Virus record (IMG/VR): IMGVR_UViG_3300046012_000442
Coordinates: 1-40,958 of that record
Source: a virus
Direction: 5' to 3' (one strand)
Length of the DNA stretch: 40,958 nucleotides
The notes below the pieces were generated by a model. That model searched no databases. It was not told where the DNA came from and saw nothing but the letters and a program-made list of their open reading frames with translations. Made by a program: the position numbers and the translations under genes. This document shows, in pieces, positions 20,193 through 27,167 of this stretch (positions are counted from its first letter, which is position 1; each line of letters starts with the position of its first letter).

Positions 20193-20221
20193 TTGACAAA
20201 TGAATATAGATCTCCTATAAT
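20193..20221 (+). promoter_or_regulatory. Consensus sigma-70-type promoter with CCC prefix
   Basis: CCC-TTGACA (20193-20198), 17 bp, TATAAT (20216-20221): a perfect consensus. An ATG-TAG start-stop pair lies at 20226-20231, just before GGAGAA. Confidence 0.9.
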
Positions 20222-20241
20222 AAAAATGTAGGAGAAAAACT

Positions 20242-20316
20242 ATGTGTGACACCTTTCTCGAGTTAATCCTGGTGGTGATCTTATTCCAGTTGTTTAAGAA
20301 AGACGGTGGAAAATAA
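20242..20316 (+). CDS. Membrane micropeptide (24 aa)
   Basis: From ATG 20242 to TAA 20314-20316 (MCDTFLELILVVILFQLFKK, then DGGK). GGAGAA lies upstream. One strongly hydrophobic helix with a basic C-terminal end fits a single-span inner-membrane peptide. It follows the endolysin gene and has the best promoter in the window. A holin-like or membrane-regulator role is possible. TAATG couples it to the next gene. Confidence 0.65.
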   Translation: MCDTFLELILVVILFQLFKKDGGK

Positions 20317-20678
20317 TGAGAGGAAATAACCATGAGCTACAAATCGCGTATCTCCACGGAAGGCTCGAAGTCCAAATCGAGTCAGCAGCCAACTCTATCG
20401 GCATCCCGTTCCATGAACTTGCCGGCAGGTTGGGGTCACTACTTCTCACCTCGTCGGGCCGGCAGGTACTGGGGGCTCCAGATAATATGCCCACACTGCG
20501 AGGAGAAACCACCGGTGACCGTACGACCGTGGCAAAGGTGGCGGTGGCTCGCCGTCCATATCGCAGAACACAAAAGGTCAAGAAGCTAAACTGGTGGTTT
20601 AAGCGAACTCCCGAGCAACAGAAAGCAATTACTGCCAAACGCGTAAAGTCCATGAAAGAACGTCGGGAGAAGAAGTAA
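20316..20678 (+). CDS. Hypothetical basic protein (120 aa)
   Basis: The N-terminal half is helical (NNHELQIAYLHGRLEVQIES, then IGIPFHELAGRLGSLL) and the C-terminal half is a basic tail (RRPYRRTQKVKKLNWWFKRT, AKRVKSMKERREKK). The overlapping frame at 20332 is rejected because this one is joined by TAATG at both ends. A basic DNA- or RNA-binding protein is likely; no family recognised. Confidence 0.65.
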   Translation: MRGNNHELQIAYLHGRLEVQIESAANSIGIPFHELAGRLGSLLLTSSGRQVLGAPDNMPTLRGETTGDRTTVAKVAVARRPYRRTQKVKKLNWWFKRTPEQQKAITAKRVKSMKERREKK

Positions 20679-20869
20679 TGACCCTCACCTTACACAGCCG
20701 ACAGAAATGCGTAAGAGACGACATCAAGATTGCTTTTCCCCAAGTCGGTATCCTGAACGACTATGGGGATCAATTTGACATAGTCTTTGTCGATCGTAAC
20801 CTGGCCGTCCCAATCACTATCTGGTGCTTGGGACACGAGGTTTCATATACCATAAGGATTGCAGACTGA
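20678..20869 (+). CDS. Hypothetical protein (63 aa)
   Basis: A small alpha/beta protein (MTLTLHSRQKCVRDDIKIAF, then GDQFDIVFVDRNLAVPITIW). TAATG and TGATG overlaps link it to both neighbours. No function suggested. Confidence 0.6.
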   Translation: MTLTLHSRQKCVRDDIKIAFPQVGILNDYGDQFDIVFVDRNLAVPITIWCLGHEVSYTIRIAD

Positions 20870-21069
20870 TGGCACAATTCAATGAGCGGGTTAGGTTCTG
20901 TTTGCTCCAGATGCCGTGCTGCCACACTCTACTGTGTTGGGTGAATCCTAGAATGCCCAACTACTGTCCTGAGTGTGGCACTCGCACGCTGATGACTAAC
21001 CACCATCAATCAGCTGTTATATTCAGAGATGATGATGCGTGGCTTAAGCATAAGGAGATAGATATCTGA
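20869..21069 (+). CDS. Cys-rich zinc-ribbon microprotein (66 aa)
   Basis: ATG 20869 is chosen because it overlaps the upstream stop (TGATGG). PCCHTLLC and CPECGTRTL give the two halves of a zinc site, followed by a His pair (NHH). It belongs to the same class as the ribbons at 17889-18477. Confidence 0.65.
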   Translation: MAQFNERVRFCLLQMPCCHTLLCWVNPRMPNYCPECGTRTLMTNHHQSAVIFRDDDAWLKHKEIDI

Positions 21070-21269
21070 TGGCCCGCACCAGCGCTGAATATCTGCGCAT
21101 CTCAATTGCTTTGTCAGATCTTGAGAAGTTGGAACAACGCTTCTCTGGTATACCTAAGGCCGAGGAAGAGATTCTCGGCCTTATTTCTCATGCCAAGGAA
21201 TACTTGGAAGACCGTAAAGTTTTGGTATCACACTTCAAGGTGGGTAACCGGGAGAGTGGACGTGCCTGA
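21069..21269 (+). CDS. Hypothetical helical protein (66 aa)
   Basis: Largely helical (MARTSAEYLRISIALSDLEK, EEEILGLISHAKEYLEDRKV). TGATGG overlap upstream; its 3' end overlaps the next start by 8 bases. Not recognised. Confidence 0.6.
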   Translation: MARTSAEYLRISIALSDLEKLEQRFSGIPKAEEEILGLISHAKEYLEDRKVLVSHFKVGNRESGRA

Positions 21270-21549
21270 TCATTTCATGGTTGTAACAATCGCAGTTTCA
21301 ATCGTAGTCATTGTTGGATTGTTCTGCCTTACCGGGATCATTTGTAATTTCAATGACCGGGAAAGGGATGACGAGCTGAGAGCAGCACGATCAGATTTCT
21401 CAAACACAATAAGCGAATTAGCTGATGTATCCCGCAAGCTCATGGAAATTATAGAAGGCAAAGAATCAGTACAGAGTCCGTCTGGTATAGTTGGTGATTC
21501 AAATCTCCCGAGGAGAGTCAAGCGTCAAATCTTAACCCTTGACAAATGA
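21262..21549 (+). CDS. Single-span membrane protein with coiled-coil tail (95 aa)
   Basis: GTG 21262 has GGGAGAG upstream. Residues 6-28 are a transmembrane helix (MVVTIAVSIVVIVGLFCLTG), followed by a charged helical tail (RERDDELRAARSDFSNTISE). It ends LPRRVKRQILTLDK; LPRRVK resembles the LPYRRIK tail, and the last residues are encoded by the -35 box of the next promoter. A spanin-like or membrane-anchor role is only a guess. Confidence 0.65.
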   Translation: MPDHFMVVTIAVSIVVIVGLFCLTGIICNFNDRERDDELRAARSDFSNTISELADVSRKLMEIIEGKESVQSPSGIVGDSNLPRRVKRQILTLDK

Positions 21550-21567
21550 TTCGAGATCGCATAAGAT
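21539..21567 (+). promoter_or_regulatory. Sigma-70-type promoter with CCC prefix
   Basis: CCC-TTGACA (21539-21544), 17 bp, TAAGAT (21562-21567); overlaps the end of the membrane-protein gene. Confidence 0.87.
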
Positions 21568-21592
21568 AATAATATAAAGGAGACGGCAAAAT

Positions 21593-21844
21593 ATGCCAAC
21601 TGCAACAGTACCATCTCTGGAACGTATTGATGCCATGACTCACAGGATACACGTGGCAGTAAACGACGCAGCTAGGCTTAAGACAGAGTTTCGCGCAGTA
21701 GGATATGACATCACTCTCGATGGGTACCTAATCCTATATGATGTGACTTATACCCTTGGTCAGATCATATCTCTCGAAGAAAACTACAAGGTTACTCAAC
21801 GTGAAAGTGGATCAGTACTCATCATAGATTGGTTAGGGCTATGA
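21593..21844 (+). CDS. Hypothetical protein (83 aa)
   Basis: AAGGAG precedes ATG 21593. The N-terminus is helical (PSLERIDAMTHRIHVAVNDA) and the second half strand-rich (GYDITLDGYLILYDVTYTLG). No family recognised. ATGA overlap with the next gene. Confidence 0.65.
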   Translation: MPTATVPSLERIDAMTHRIHVAVNDAARLKTEFRAVGYDITLDGYLILYDVTYTLGQIISLEENYKVTQRESGSVLIIDWLGL

Positions 21845-22083
21845 CCGACGAACAGAAACAAGCTTACGATGCCTTTGTGGATGCCGGGCGTAAATTGCTC
21901 GAGGTGCTCAAACCTATCACACCTGATGAAGTTGAGATGGTCAATGACCAACTCATAGACCTTGGCTGGGAAGATTTACTATGTGATTCGAAGAATCCAG
22001 AAGCCGGTGGAGATACCGGCCTTCTGGCAGCAAATGTCTACGAGCTGCGTAAGAGTATCGAGGAGGAATCGAATGAATCGTGA
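21841..22083 (+). CDS. Hypothetical acidic helical protein (80 aa)
   Basis: ATG 21841 overlaps the upstream stop. Acidic and helical (TDEQKQAYDAFVDAGRKLLE, EVEMVNDQLIDLGWEDLL). Not recognised. Confidence 0.6.
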   Translation: MTDEQKQAYDAFVDAGRKLLEVLKPITPDEVEMVNDQLIDLGWEDLLCDSKNPEAGGDTGLLAANVYELRKSIEEESNES

Positions 22084-22171
22084 AGTTATTGCTTGGCTAA
22101 TAGCTTTAGCTTGGCTTACAGTTGGTGCTGCTATTTGTCGTGAGATTTGGAAGTCGGGAGGAAAATCATGA
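22073..22171 (+). CDS. Membrane micropeptide (32 aa)
   Basis: MNREVIAWLIALAWLTVGAA, then ICREIWKSGGKS: one hydrophobic helix with Arg near the N-terminus and a basic C-terminus. GAGGAG lies about 6 nt upstream of ATG 22073. It is the third single-span micropeptide in the window. Confidence 0.55.
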   Translation: MNREVIAWLIALAWLTVGAAICREIWKSGGKS

Positions 22172-22308
22172 AAGAAGAACTAACTCCACGGGAAATTGCT
22201 ACAATCATCGAGGTCCTGGAGTATGCAAAGAGCGGTGAAGATTTCCCGGATGAGCGGTGTGAGGAATTCAACATCATAATTGACAAGCTTAGGGGTGAAG
22301 ATGAATGA
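22168..22308 (+). CDS. Small acidic protein (46 aa)
   Basis: ATG 22168 (MKEELTPREIATIIEVLEYA) overlaps the upstream stop and has GGGAGG upstream. A helical acidic protein ending KLRGEDE. Not recognised. Confidence 0.6.
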   Translation: MKEELTPREIATIIEVLEYAKSGEDFPDERCEEFNIIIDKLRGEDE

Positions 22309-22459
22309 CGAAGAATATCCGCCCGAGTGGCATACAGCCGCTATTCTCGAAGCATACAAAGAGGGAAGACCGTTTTCCTTACTATACTGGTTCCCCTTAT
22401 TTGGTAGAACTGTCAATTGGGACCAGGACACTTTACCCTTGACAAATGAATCGGACTAG
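22301..22459 (+). CDS. Small hypothetical protein overlapping a promoter (52 aa)
   Basis: ATG 22301 (MNDEEYPPEWHTAAILEAYK, then EGRPFSLLYWFPLFGRTVNW) overlaps the upstream gene by 8 bases. The last 10 codons cover the -35 box and spacer of the promoter at 22439-22467. A second frame from ATG 22305 is less likely. Confidence 0.5.
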   Translation: MNDEEYPPEWHTAAILEAYKEGRPFSLLYWFPLFGRTVNWDQDTLPLTNESD

Positions 22460-22467
22460 GATAAGAT
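22439..22467 (+). promoter_or_regulatory. Sigma-70-type promoter with CCC prefix, leaderless target
   Basis: CCC-TTGACA (22439-22444), 17 bp, TAAGAT (22462-22467); ATG 22474 at +1. It is nearly identical to the promoter at 21539. Confidence 0.87.
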
Positions 22468-22473
22468 AACAAT

Positions 22474-22737
22474 ATGCCAAAGAAGATGCAAACCGAATCA
22501 CGCAGACTGCGCCGAGCAAAGAAGGCGAAGTCCACCATGGTCCGGTTTATGTCTAGTCCTAAGCCTCACGTCTACGATCCATCTGGACTCGGGACGTGCC
22601 TCAAGTGTGGTAAGCACCCGGTAGATGTACTGCATCTGCACCCACACTCTTATCAACGCAACTATGACTCCACCTTGCAACGTTGCATGTGTGGAAACAA
22701 GAAAGAACATCCCATTCACCTAGCGAGGACAAAGTGA
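22474..22737 (+). CDS. Leaderless basic zinc-binding protein (87 aa)
   Basis: ATG 22474 lies exactly 7 nt after the -10 box and no Shine-Dalgarno precedes it. A basic N-terminus (ESRRLRRAKKAKSTMVRF) leads to CLKCGKHPVDVLHLHPH and CMCGNKKEHPIH, a Cys/His zinc site. Likely nucleic-acid binding. It overlaps the AAA+ gene by 4 bases. Confidence 0.7.
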   Translation: MPKKMQTESRRLRRAKKAKSTMVRFMSSPKPHVYDPSGLGTCLKCGKHPVDVLHLHPHSYQRNYDSTLQRCMCGNKKEHPIHLARTK

Positions 22738-24188
22738 AAGCTGATGAAATTCTGCAAGACTACTTCGACTGCGGCTATCCGGCAGTTGCGGTAGAGACAC
22801 TGGAAGAGAAACGCCTTCTTCAAGAATGCAAGTCACGGCATCTCGGAGAGCGTATCTTCTCCATCGCGGCTGTTGGGGGTCTCCTCAACGAGTCTGGAAA
22901 CACCAGCATAGTGGCCGATGGACAGGCCAATTTCCCGAAGGCTTTTCAGTTCATGACCAAGCAGGAAGAATCCATCCTGATGGTCTATGACTTCCAATAT
23001 ATGGTACACGCGCCCACATCATATAGACCTTTGCTACAGGTCCTGGATGCGTGCAAGGCGAAGGGTACCATGATAGTCCTCGTTGCTCCAGTCTGGAAGA
23101 TGCCTGAAGAACTCAAGCATGTGATTCCGGTGATCCAAACCGACCTGCCAACCTCGGAAGAACTTGAAGTTCCTCTCGATGCAATACTCAAGTCTACCGA
23201 GGGGCGCACAATCACGCCTAGCCATCGTAGAAGTCTGCTTGAAGCTTCTAGAGGTTTGATCATCGAGCAAGCTGAGAACGTCTTCGCACTCAGTTCTCGT
23301 AAGGACTTCTCGCGACTCATTGTGGAAGCCGAGAAAATGAAGCTCGTGAAGTCTGAATACATGAGCGTCGAGAAGCCCAAAGATCCTAGTCTCCTTGCTG
23401 GCTTGGGAGAACTCAAGCGGTACATCATGGAGGAGGTCTTAACCTCCAAGGATGACATTCAGCTGCAGGTCCGAGGGATTGCTTTGATCGGCGTTCCAGG
23501 TACCGGCAAGAGTCTTTCGGCTAGAGTCATCGCCGCACTGCTCGGTAGGCCTCTCGTCAGGTTTGATATCTCGGCGGCCAAGGGCTCGCTGGTGGGGCAA
23601 AGCGAAGCTAATATGCGGAAGGCTCTTGCAACCGCAGATGCAATTTCTCCATGCGTCTTATGGCTAGACGAGGTGGAGAAAGCAGTTGGTGGCCACAGTT
23701 CGTCCTCGCATACGGATGGCGGAACTACTTTATCTATGGTGGGTACACTGCTCACCTGGATGCAGGAGCACACGACCTCTGTACTAACTGTGGCCACCTG
23801 CAACGATCATCTCAAGCTTCCCACAGAGATGCTGCGAGCTGGGCGTTTCGATGAGAAGTTCTTCCTCGATCTTCCGTCTCGAAAGGAACGTGAAGAAGTC
23901 GCCAAGGTACACCTCACTATCCTGAGCTGTGACCTCAACTGGGCCGACACTATCGCTGAGATGTGCGACGATTTCACGCCTGCCGAGATTGAGCAGCTTA
24001 TTAAATCGGCTGCACGACGCACTGGCAGGAAGCTTGAGCTGCGCATGATCGAACGCTGCTTCAATGAAATTAAGCCTATTGCCAAGACCACCCAGATCCA
24101 GCAGCTCCGGGAATGGGCCAGCACGAATCTCCGCCGCGCCAACGATGCACAGGAAACTGCATCCGGGAGGAAGGTACGTGGCAACTAA
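22734..24188 (+). CDS. AAA+ ATPase, Ycf46-like (484 aa)
   Basis: GTG 22734 overlaps the upstream stop (AAGTGA). The N-terminal 230 residues form a Ycf46-like domain (EILQDYFDCGYPAVAVETLE, then a second strand-helix region). The AAA+ core follows: Walker A GVPGTGKS near residue 252, Walker B VLWLDEVEKA near 307, sensor 1 VATCND near 347 and the arginine-finger/second-region segment RAGRFDEKFFLDLPSR near 368. Such ATPases remodel protein complexes as rings; Ycf46 relatives also occur in cyanobacteria and plastids. In this phage it is followed by a DUF1257/Ycf35-like gene, an association I recall from other genomes. The substrate is unknown. Confidence 0.85.
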   Translation: MKADEILQDYFDCGYPAVAVETLEEKRLLQECKSRHLGERIFSIAAVGGLLNESGNTSIVADGQANFPKAFQFMTKQEESILMVYDFQYMVHAPTSYRPLLQVLDACKAKGTMIVLVAPVWKMPEELKHVIPVIQTDLPTSEELEVPLDAILKSTEGRTITPSHRRSLLEASRGLIIEQAENVFALSSRKDFSRLIVEAEKMKLVKSEYMSVEKPKDPSLLAGLGELKRYIMEEVLTSKDDIQLQVRGIALIGVPGTGKSLSARVIAALLGRPLVRFDISAAKGSLVGQSEANMRKALATADAISPCVLWLDEVEKAVGGHSSSSHTDGGTTLSMVGTLLTWMQEHTTSVLTVATCNDHLKLPTEMLRAGRFDEKFFLDLPSRKEREEVAKVHLTILSCDLNWADTIAEMCDDFTPAEIEQLIKSAARRTGRKLELRMIERCFNEIKPIAKTTQIQQLREWASTNLRRANDAQETASGRKVRGN

Positions 24189-24432
24189 AATCTTCATTGA
24201 CAAGGGGAGGATCTCCTGTGTATATGATGATAGGTTTAGTCCTCTTTTCTTGGCTTTGGGGGGGCTACATGTTGATCGAGCTTCTGAAGTGGAGTTCAAT
24301 CACCAAACAGGAGAATGGGAAGCCAAACTGCTATCGACGAATCAAATCATCGCCCATGGCAAAAACCGCAACGAAGTAATTCACGATGAAGTAAAATGGT
24401 TGGAGGAGAACCAAATATGTCGCACACAGTAA
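24178..24432 (+). CDS. Hypothetical protein between the AAA+ and DUF1257 genes (84 aa)
   Basis: GTG 24178 (MATKIFIDKGRISCVYDDRF) has GGGAGGAAGG upstream and overlaps the AAA+ gene. The stretch VDRASEVEFNHQTGEWEAKL with NRNEVIHDEVKWLEENQI resembles the small 'RAShVEP...WLE' proteins found on plasmids and in phages beside Ycf46-type ATPases. Function unknown; its place suggests a partner of the ATPase. Confidence 0.7.
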   Translation: MATKIFIDKGRISCVYDDRFSPLFLALGGLHVDRASEVEFNHQTGEWEAKLLSTNQIIAHGKNRNEVIHDEVKWLEENQICRTQ

Positions 24433-24926
24433 CAATTGATGTAAAGTTCAAGGACAAGGAAGTAGCCGTCAAAGCTGCCGAGGCTATGGGTGCTTCGGTT
24501 ATTGGGGAAGGTTCTCACCGTCTCTATAGCAGCTCTCATTCCGGCTTGGCAATCAAGTTTCCTGGCTGGAACTATCCTGTGGTTATCGACGGGGATGGAA
24601 AAATCTTCTACGATAACTACAATGGCGCTTGGGGCAATCAGTCGATCCTCGAACGCTTTCAGGAGGAATACTCCAACAAGGTGATCGAGTCTACCTGCGA
24701 GAGCCTCGGCTGGTATCACGAGCGTCAGCCAAATGGTGAACTGGTTGTTCATCACCCGGCCGGTGGGACCATCACTATCCAGAAGGGTGGCACTCTCGAC
24801 GCCACAGGATTTGTGGGAACTAGCTGCCAGGAAGCTACTGCTCCTCTGGAAGCTGCACTCGGTCTGAAGCTTGGATCGGCATACAAGCCGTACCTCAATG
24901 AAGTTGAGATACGGGAAACCGAGTAA
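24417..24926 (+). CDS. DUF1257 (Ycf35-like) protein (169 aa)
   Basis: MSHTVTIDVKFKDKEVAVKA at the start is typical of DUF1257, and the rest (AIKFPGWNYPVVIDGDGKIF, LERFQEEYSNKVIESTCESL) continues the pattern. GGAGGAG lies upstream of ATG 24417. The family is of unknown function and often lies beside a Ycf46-type AAA+ gene, as here. Confidence 0.82.
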   Translation: MSHTVTIDVKFKDKEVAVKAAEAMGASVIGEGSHRLYSSSHSGLAIKFPGWNYPVVIDGDGKIFYDNYNGAWGNQSILERFQEEYSNKVIESTCESLGWYHERQPNGELVVHHPAGGTITIQKGGTLDATGFVGTSCQEATAPLEAALGLKLGSAYKPYLNEVEIRETE

Positions 24927-24936
24927 ACCAGAACCC

Positions 24937-24965
24937 TTGACAATGTGGACTGCTTTGTTTATCAT
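24937..24965 (+). promoter_or_regulatory. Sigma-70-type promoter with CCC prefix
   Basis: CCC-TTGACA (24937-24942), 17 bp, TATCAT (24960-24965). The target at 25005 has GAAAGGA, so the mRNA has a leader. Confidence 0.85.
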
Positions 24966-25004
24966 AGACTTAGCAGTCCCACCATAACCTGAAAGGACAT
25001 CAGC

Positions 25005-25880
25005 ATGAAAACAGTAAGGATTGACGAACAGCCAATATTCCTTCAAATAGGAATATCTCGGATGGGTGATAAACGTGGCGTCTCTAGCGAAGAGATTGAC
25101 GTCGATGCCGATAAAGATTTAGTTAAGGTCCGTAAGGTCATTTTCAAAGCTGCCTCATTTGACAAGATCAAGAGACTCGACAGTGAAATACGCCGCTATG
25201 TGCGCAGCGTATGCTTTCCCTATGAGACTGGTTTGCATCTCATCCCACAGCGAATAGTGACACAGGTATATGATCAGCTCGAGAAGTATTCTGATATGAG
25301 ATATGAGCTGGTATGCCTCTTCGCTCGAGATTTCGAGAGCATCAAGCTGGAGTTTCCCGAGAAGCTTCGCAAGCTGTACAACGCGAAGGACTACGAAGTC
25401 GGTGACATTGTGGCACAGTTCTCGATGTCCTGGCAGACTCTAAAACTTGAAGTCCCACCAGACCTGGAGCAAATCTCCAAAGCAACTTTCACCGAGGAAA
25501 AGAAAAAGCTTCAGGCCCGTATGCAGGAAGTATACGAAGAAGCCCGCATGATCCTTCGTGAAACCTGCTTCCAGCTTGTCAGTCATCTACGTAAGTCCCT
25601 CGAGTCAGATCCATATGGTGGTCCGAAAAGGCTTTCCACAAGTACTGTGACCAAGCTCCAGGAATTTCTAGGGACCTTCGAGCTCAGGAATATCACAAAT
25701 GATGAGGAGCTGGGCGGACTTGTCAACCAGCTGAAGTCTCTTACCATGGGTATTGATGCTGAGTCTTTACGCACGATGGAAGGACTTCGTATGCGGGTTC
25801 GTCATGAGCTTGAAGCTGCAGAAATTAAACTCAACGAGTCGGTCATTGTCACACCGGCCCGCCGTATTAAAGGAGTCTAA
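25005..25880 (+). CDS. DUF3150-like helical protein with RRIKGV end (291 aa)
   Basis: An all-helical protein. The section YVRSVCFPYETGLHLIPQRI, followed by VYDQLEKYSDMRYELVCLFA and LEQISKATFTEEKKKLQARM, resembles my memory of DUF3150 phage proteins, which often lie near AAA+ genes. It ends TPARRIKGV; the tag is coded CGC CGT ATT AAA and the next gene's ribosome-binding site is the separate AAAGGAG after it, so the protein end itself is conserved. TAATG overlap with the next gene. Confidence 0.65.
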   Translation: MKTVRIDEQPIFLQIGISRMGDKRGVSSEEIDVDADKDLVKVRKVIFKAASFDKIKRLDSEIRRYVRSVCFPYETGLHLIPQRIVTQVYDQLEKYSDMRYELVCLFARDFESIKLEFPEKLRKLYNAKDYEVGDIVAQFSMSWQTLKLEVPPDLEQISKATFTEEKKKLQARMQEVYEEARMILRETCFQLVSHLRKSLESDPYGGPKRLSTSTVTKLQEFLGTFELRNITNDEELGGLVNQLKSLTMGIDAESLRTMEGLRMRVRHELEAAEIKLNESVIVTPARRIKGV

Positions 25881-26770
25881 TGCCACCTCCTAGGGACAGA
25901 CATACACAAAGACAAGCTGAGAGATGGGAGAGGAGACGTGATAGAGCTCCTCTCCAACGGGAGGAACGTCCCATAGATACCGAGTTGTTCCATGAGGTAG
26001 AAGTGGAACAGGAGGACGATCCACCGGCTCAACTTTCTCCAACGATCAGCATGAATCCATCTCCTTCGGCTGCAGAGGTCTTCGAAAATACAAACTCCAG
26101 ACGTAGACAGTTCGGATACTGGAGAATGAGAGATGGTAGATACATTAGAATACGGGACATGGAACAAGAACACCTTGATAATACCATCGCTATGATTCAA
26201 AGGAGTGCCGAGACTCGTGGCAGAAGACCCAGTTCTTTTGGAGCTTATGGTGAACTTATTACCGAGCGAGATCGTAGAAGGTTAGCTGAAAACCAACCTT
26301 CCATTGGCCGGATTGCTCCCCCTCCAAACCCACCGGATGGATTTAGAGTTCCTATAAGATACGAGTATGTAAATGCTACTCCATGGATGTCCGGTCTAGA
26401 ACGACGCCCAACCAGCGATGAAGAACTTTCCAGGATAAGAGCTGAAGAAACTGAGCAACTTAGAATAGCAATGGAAGCAATTCAGGAGCGAGAAAGACTA
26501 GAACAAGAAAGAAGATCTCAGCTTGCTGAACAACAAGAACAGCTGAGAACTGGAGTTAATATTCCAGCCAACCTTCAGATAGTTTTGAACCTGAGATCTC
26601 ATACTATTACCATAGGTGAAAACGTCTATAGAATTGCCACAACGATACGGGGTCAAAACATCTGGAATGTAGGTATCTACGATGGGATTCTTATGACTAT
26701 ACTGGATCCCATAACTCCCACAGAAATTGAGCAGCCAGACCGTCCAGTTGGTAGGAGAATTAAGTCATGA
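25880..26770 (+). CDS. Arg/Glu-rich protein with WxxxDGRxIxIxDMxxxHLxNTI motif and RRIKS tail (296 aa)
   Basis: An Arg-rich N-terminus, then the motif WRMRDGRYIRIRDMEQEHLD with NTIAMIQR (about residues 81-108), which recurs in small phage and plasmid proteins of unknown function. A coiled-coil follows (EETEQLRIAMEAIQERERLE, about 200-235), then a compact beta-rich C-terminal domain (NLQIVLNLRSHTITIGENVY). It ends RPVGRRIKS, with AGGAGAATTAAGTCATGA shared with the next gene's start. Confidence 0.7.
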   Translation: MPPPRDRHTQRQAERWERRRDRAPLQREERPIDTELFHEVEVEQEDDPPAQLSPTISMNPSPSAAEVFENTNSRRRQFGYWRMRDGRYIRIRDMEQEHLDNTIAMIQRSAETRGRRPSSFGAYGELITERDRRRLAENQPSIGRIAPPPNPPDGFRVPIRYEYVNATPWMSGLERRPTSDEELSRIRAEETEQLRIAMEAIQERERLEQERRSQLAEQQEQLRTGVNIPANLQIVLNLRSHTITIGENVYRIATTIRGQNIWNVGIYDGILMTILDPITPTEIEQPDRPVGRRIKS

Positions 26771-27129
26771 AGATCCTATGGGTCTCTAAGTACCACCCTC
26801 TAACCTCGCAGGTCAAGGAGCTTAAGAGGCTCTATGGAGAAGACGTCGAGATTGACATATTCGACAAGCTAGAACCCAGCTTGCCACAGATCGTTAAGAT
26901 GTACCGAGCTGGGAAGTATGATGAGATGGTTGTCATCTCATCATTATCCCTTGTCCACAAGATTGTGGGATACGGGTTCAAGCCTCTATATGTGGAGATG
27001 GGACCGGCTAAACAAAAAGACTACGAGCTTAAGCTGGTTAAGAGGCGGTCCCCGACCGACATCAAGTATTACAAGTTCGTCAAGTTCAAGAGGCTAGAGA
27101 AGATAGATATGGTCTTTTCTGACCTCTGA
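26767..27129 (+). CDS. Rossmann-like hypothetical protein (120 aa)
   Basis: MKILWVSKYHPLTSQVKELK, DVEIDIFDKLEP and KYDEMVVISSLSLVHKIVGY give a strand-helix-strand pattern as in small alpha/beta phage proteins of unknown function. The ATGA overlap couples it to the tagged gene upstream. The family name is not known to me. Confidence 0.65.
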   Translation: MKILWVSKYHPLTSQVKELKRLYGEDVEIDIFDKLEPSLPQIVKMYRAGKYDEMVVISSLSLVHKIVGYGFKPLYVEMGPAKQKDYELKLVKRRSPTDIKYYKFVKFKRLEKIDMVFSDL

Positions 27130-27132
27130 CAC

Positions 27133-27161
27133 TTGACATGGATTAATTTCTGTTATAGAAT
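27133..27161 (+). promoter_or_regulatory. Promoter of the sigma region-4-like gene, leaderless target
   Basis: TTGACA (27133-27138), 17 bp, TAGAAT (27156-27161); ATG 27168 at +1. The CCC prefix is missing. Confidence 0.8.
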
Positions 27162-27167
27162 ATTTAT

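Noticed and set aside
20332-20589. Overlapping frame starting MSYKSRISTEGSK
   Set aside because: It lies inside 20316-20678, which has TAATG junctions at both ends and a more protein-like basic tail; the two cannot both be favoured without evidence.
24113-24379. A frame inside the gene at 24178 reading CYRRIKSSP, which looks like the C-terminal tag
   Set aside because: The true frame (VDRASEVEFNHQTGEWEAKL) is clearly coding, the RRIK is not at a frame end, and no start signal serves the alternative frame. It is counted as chance.
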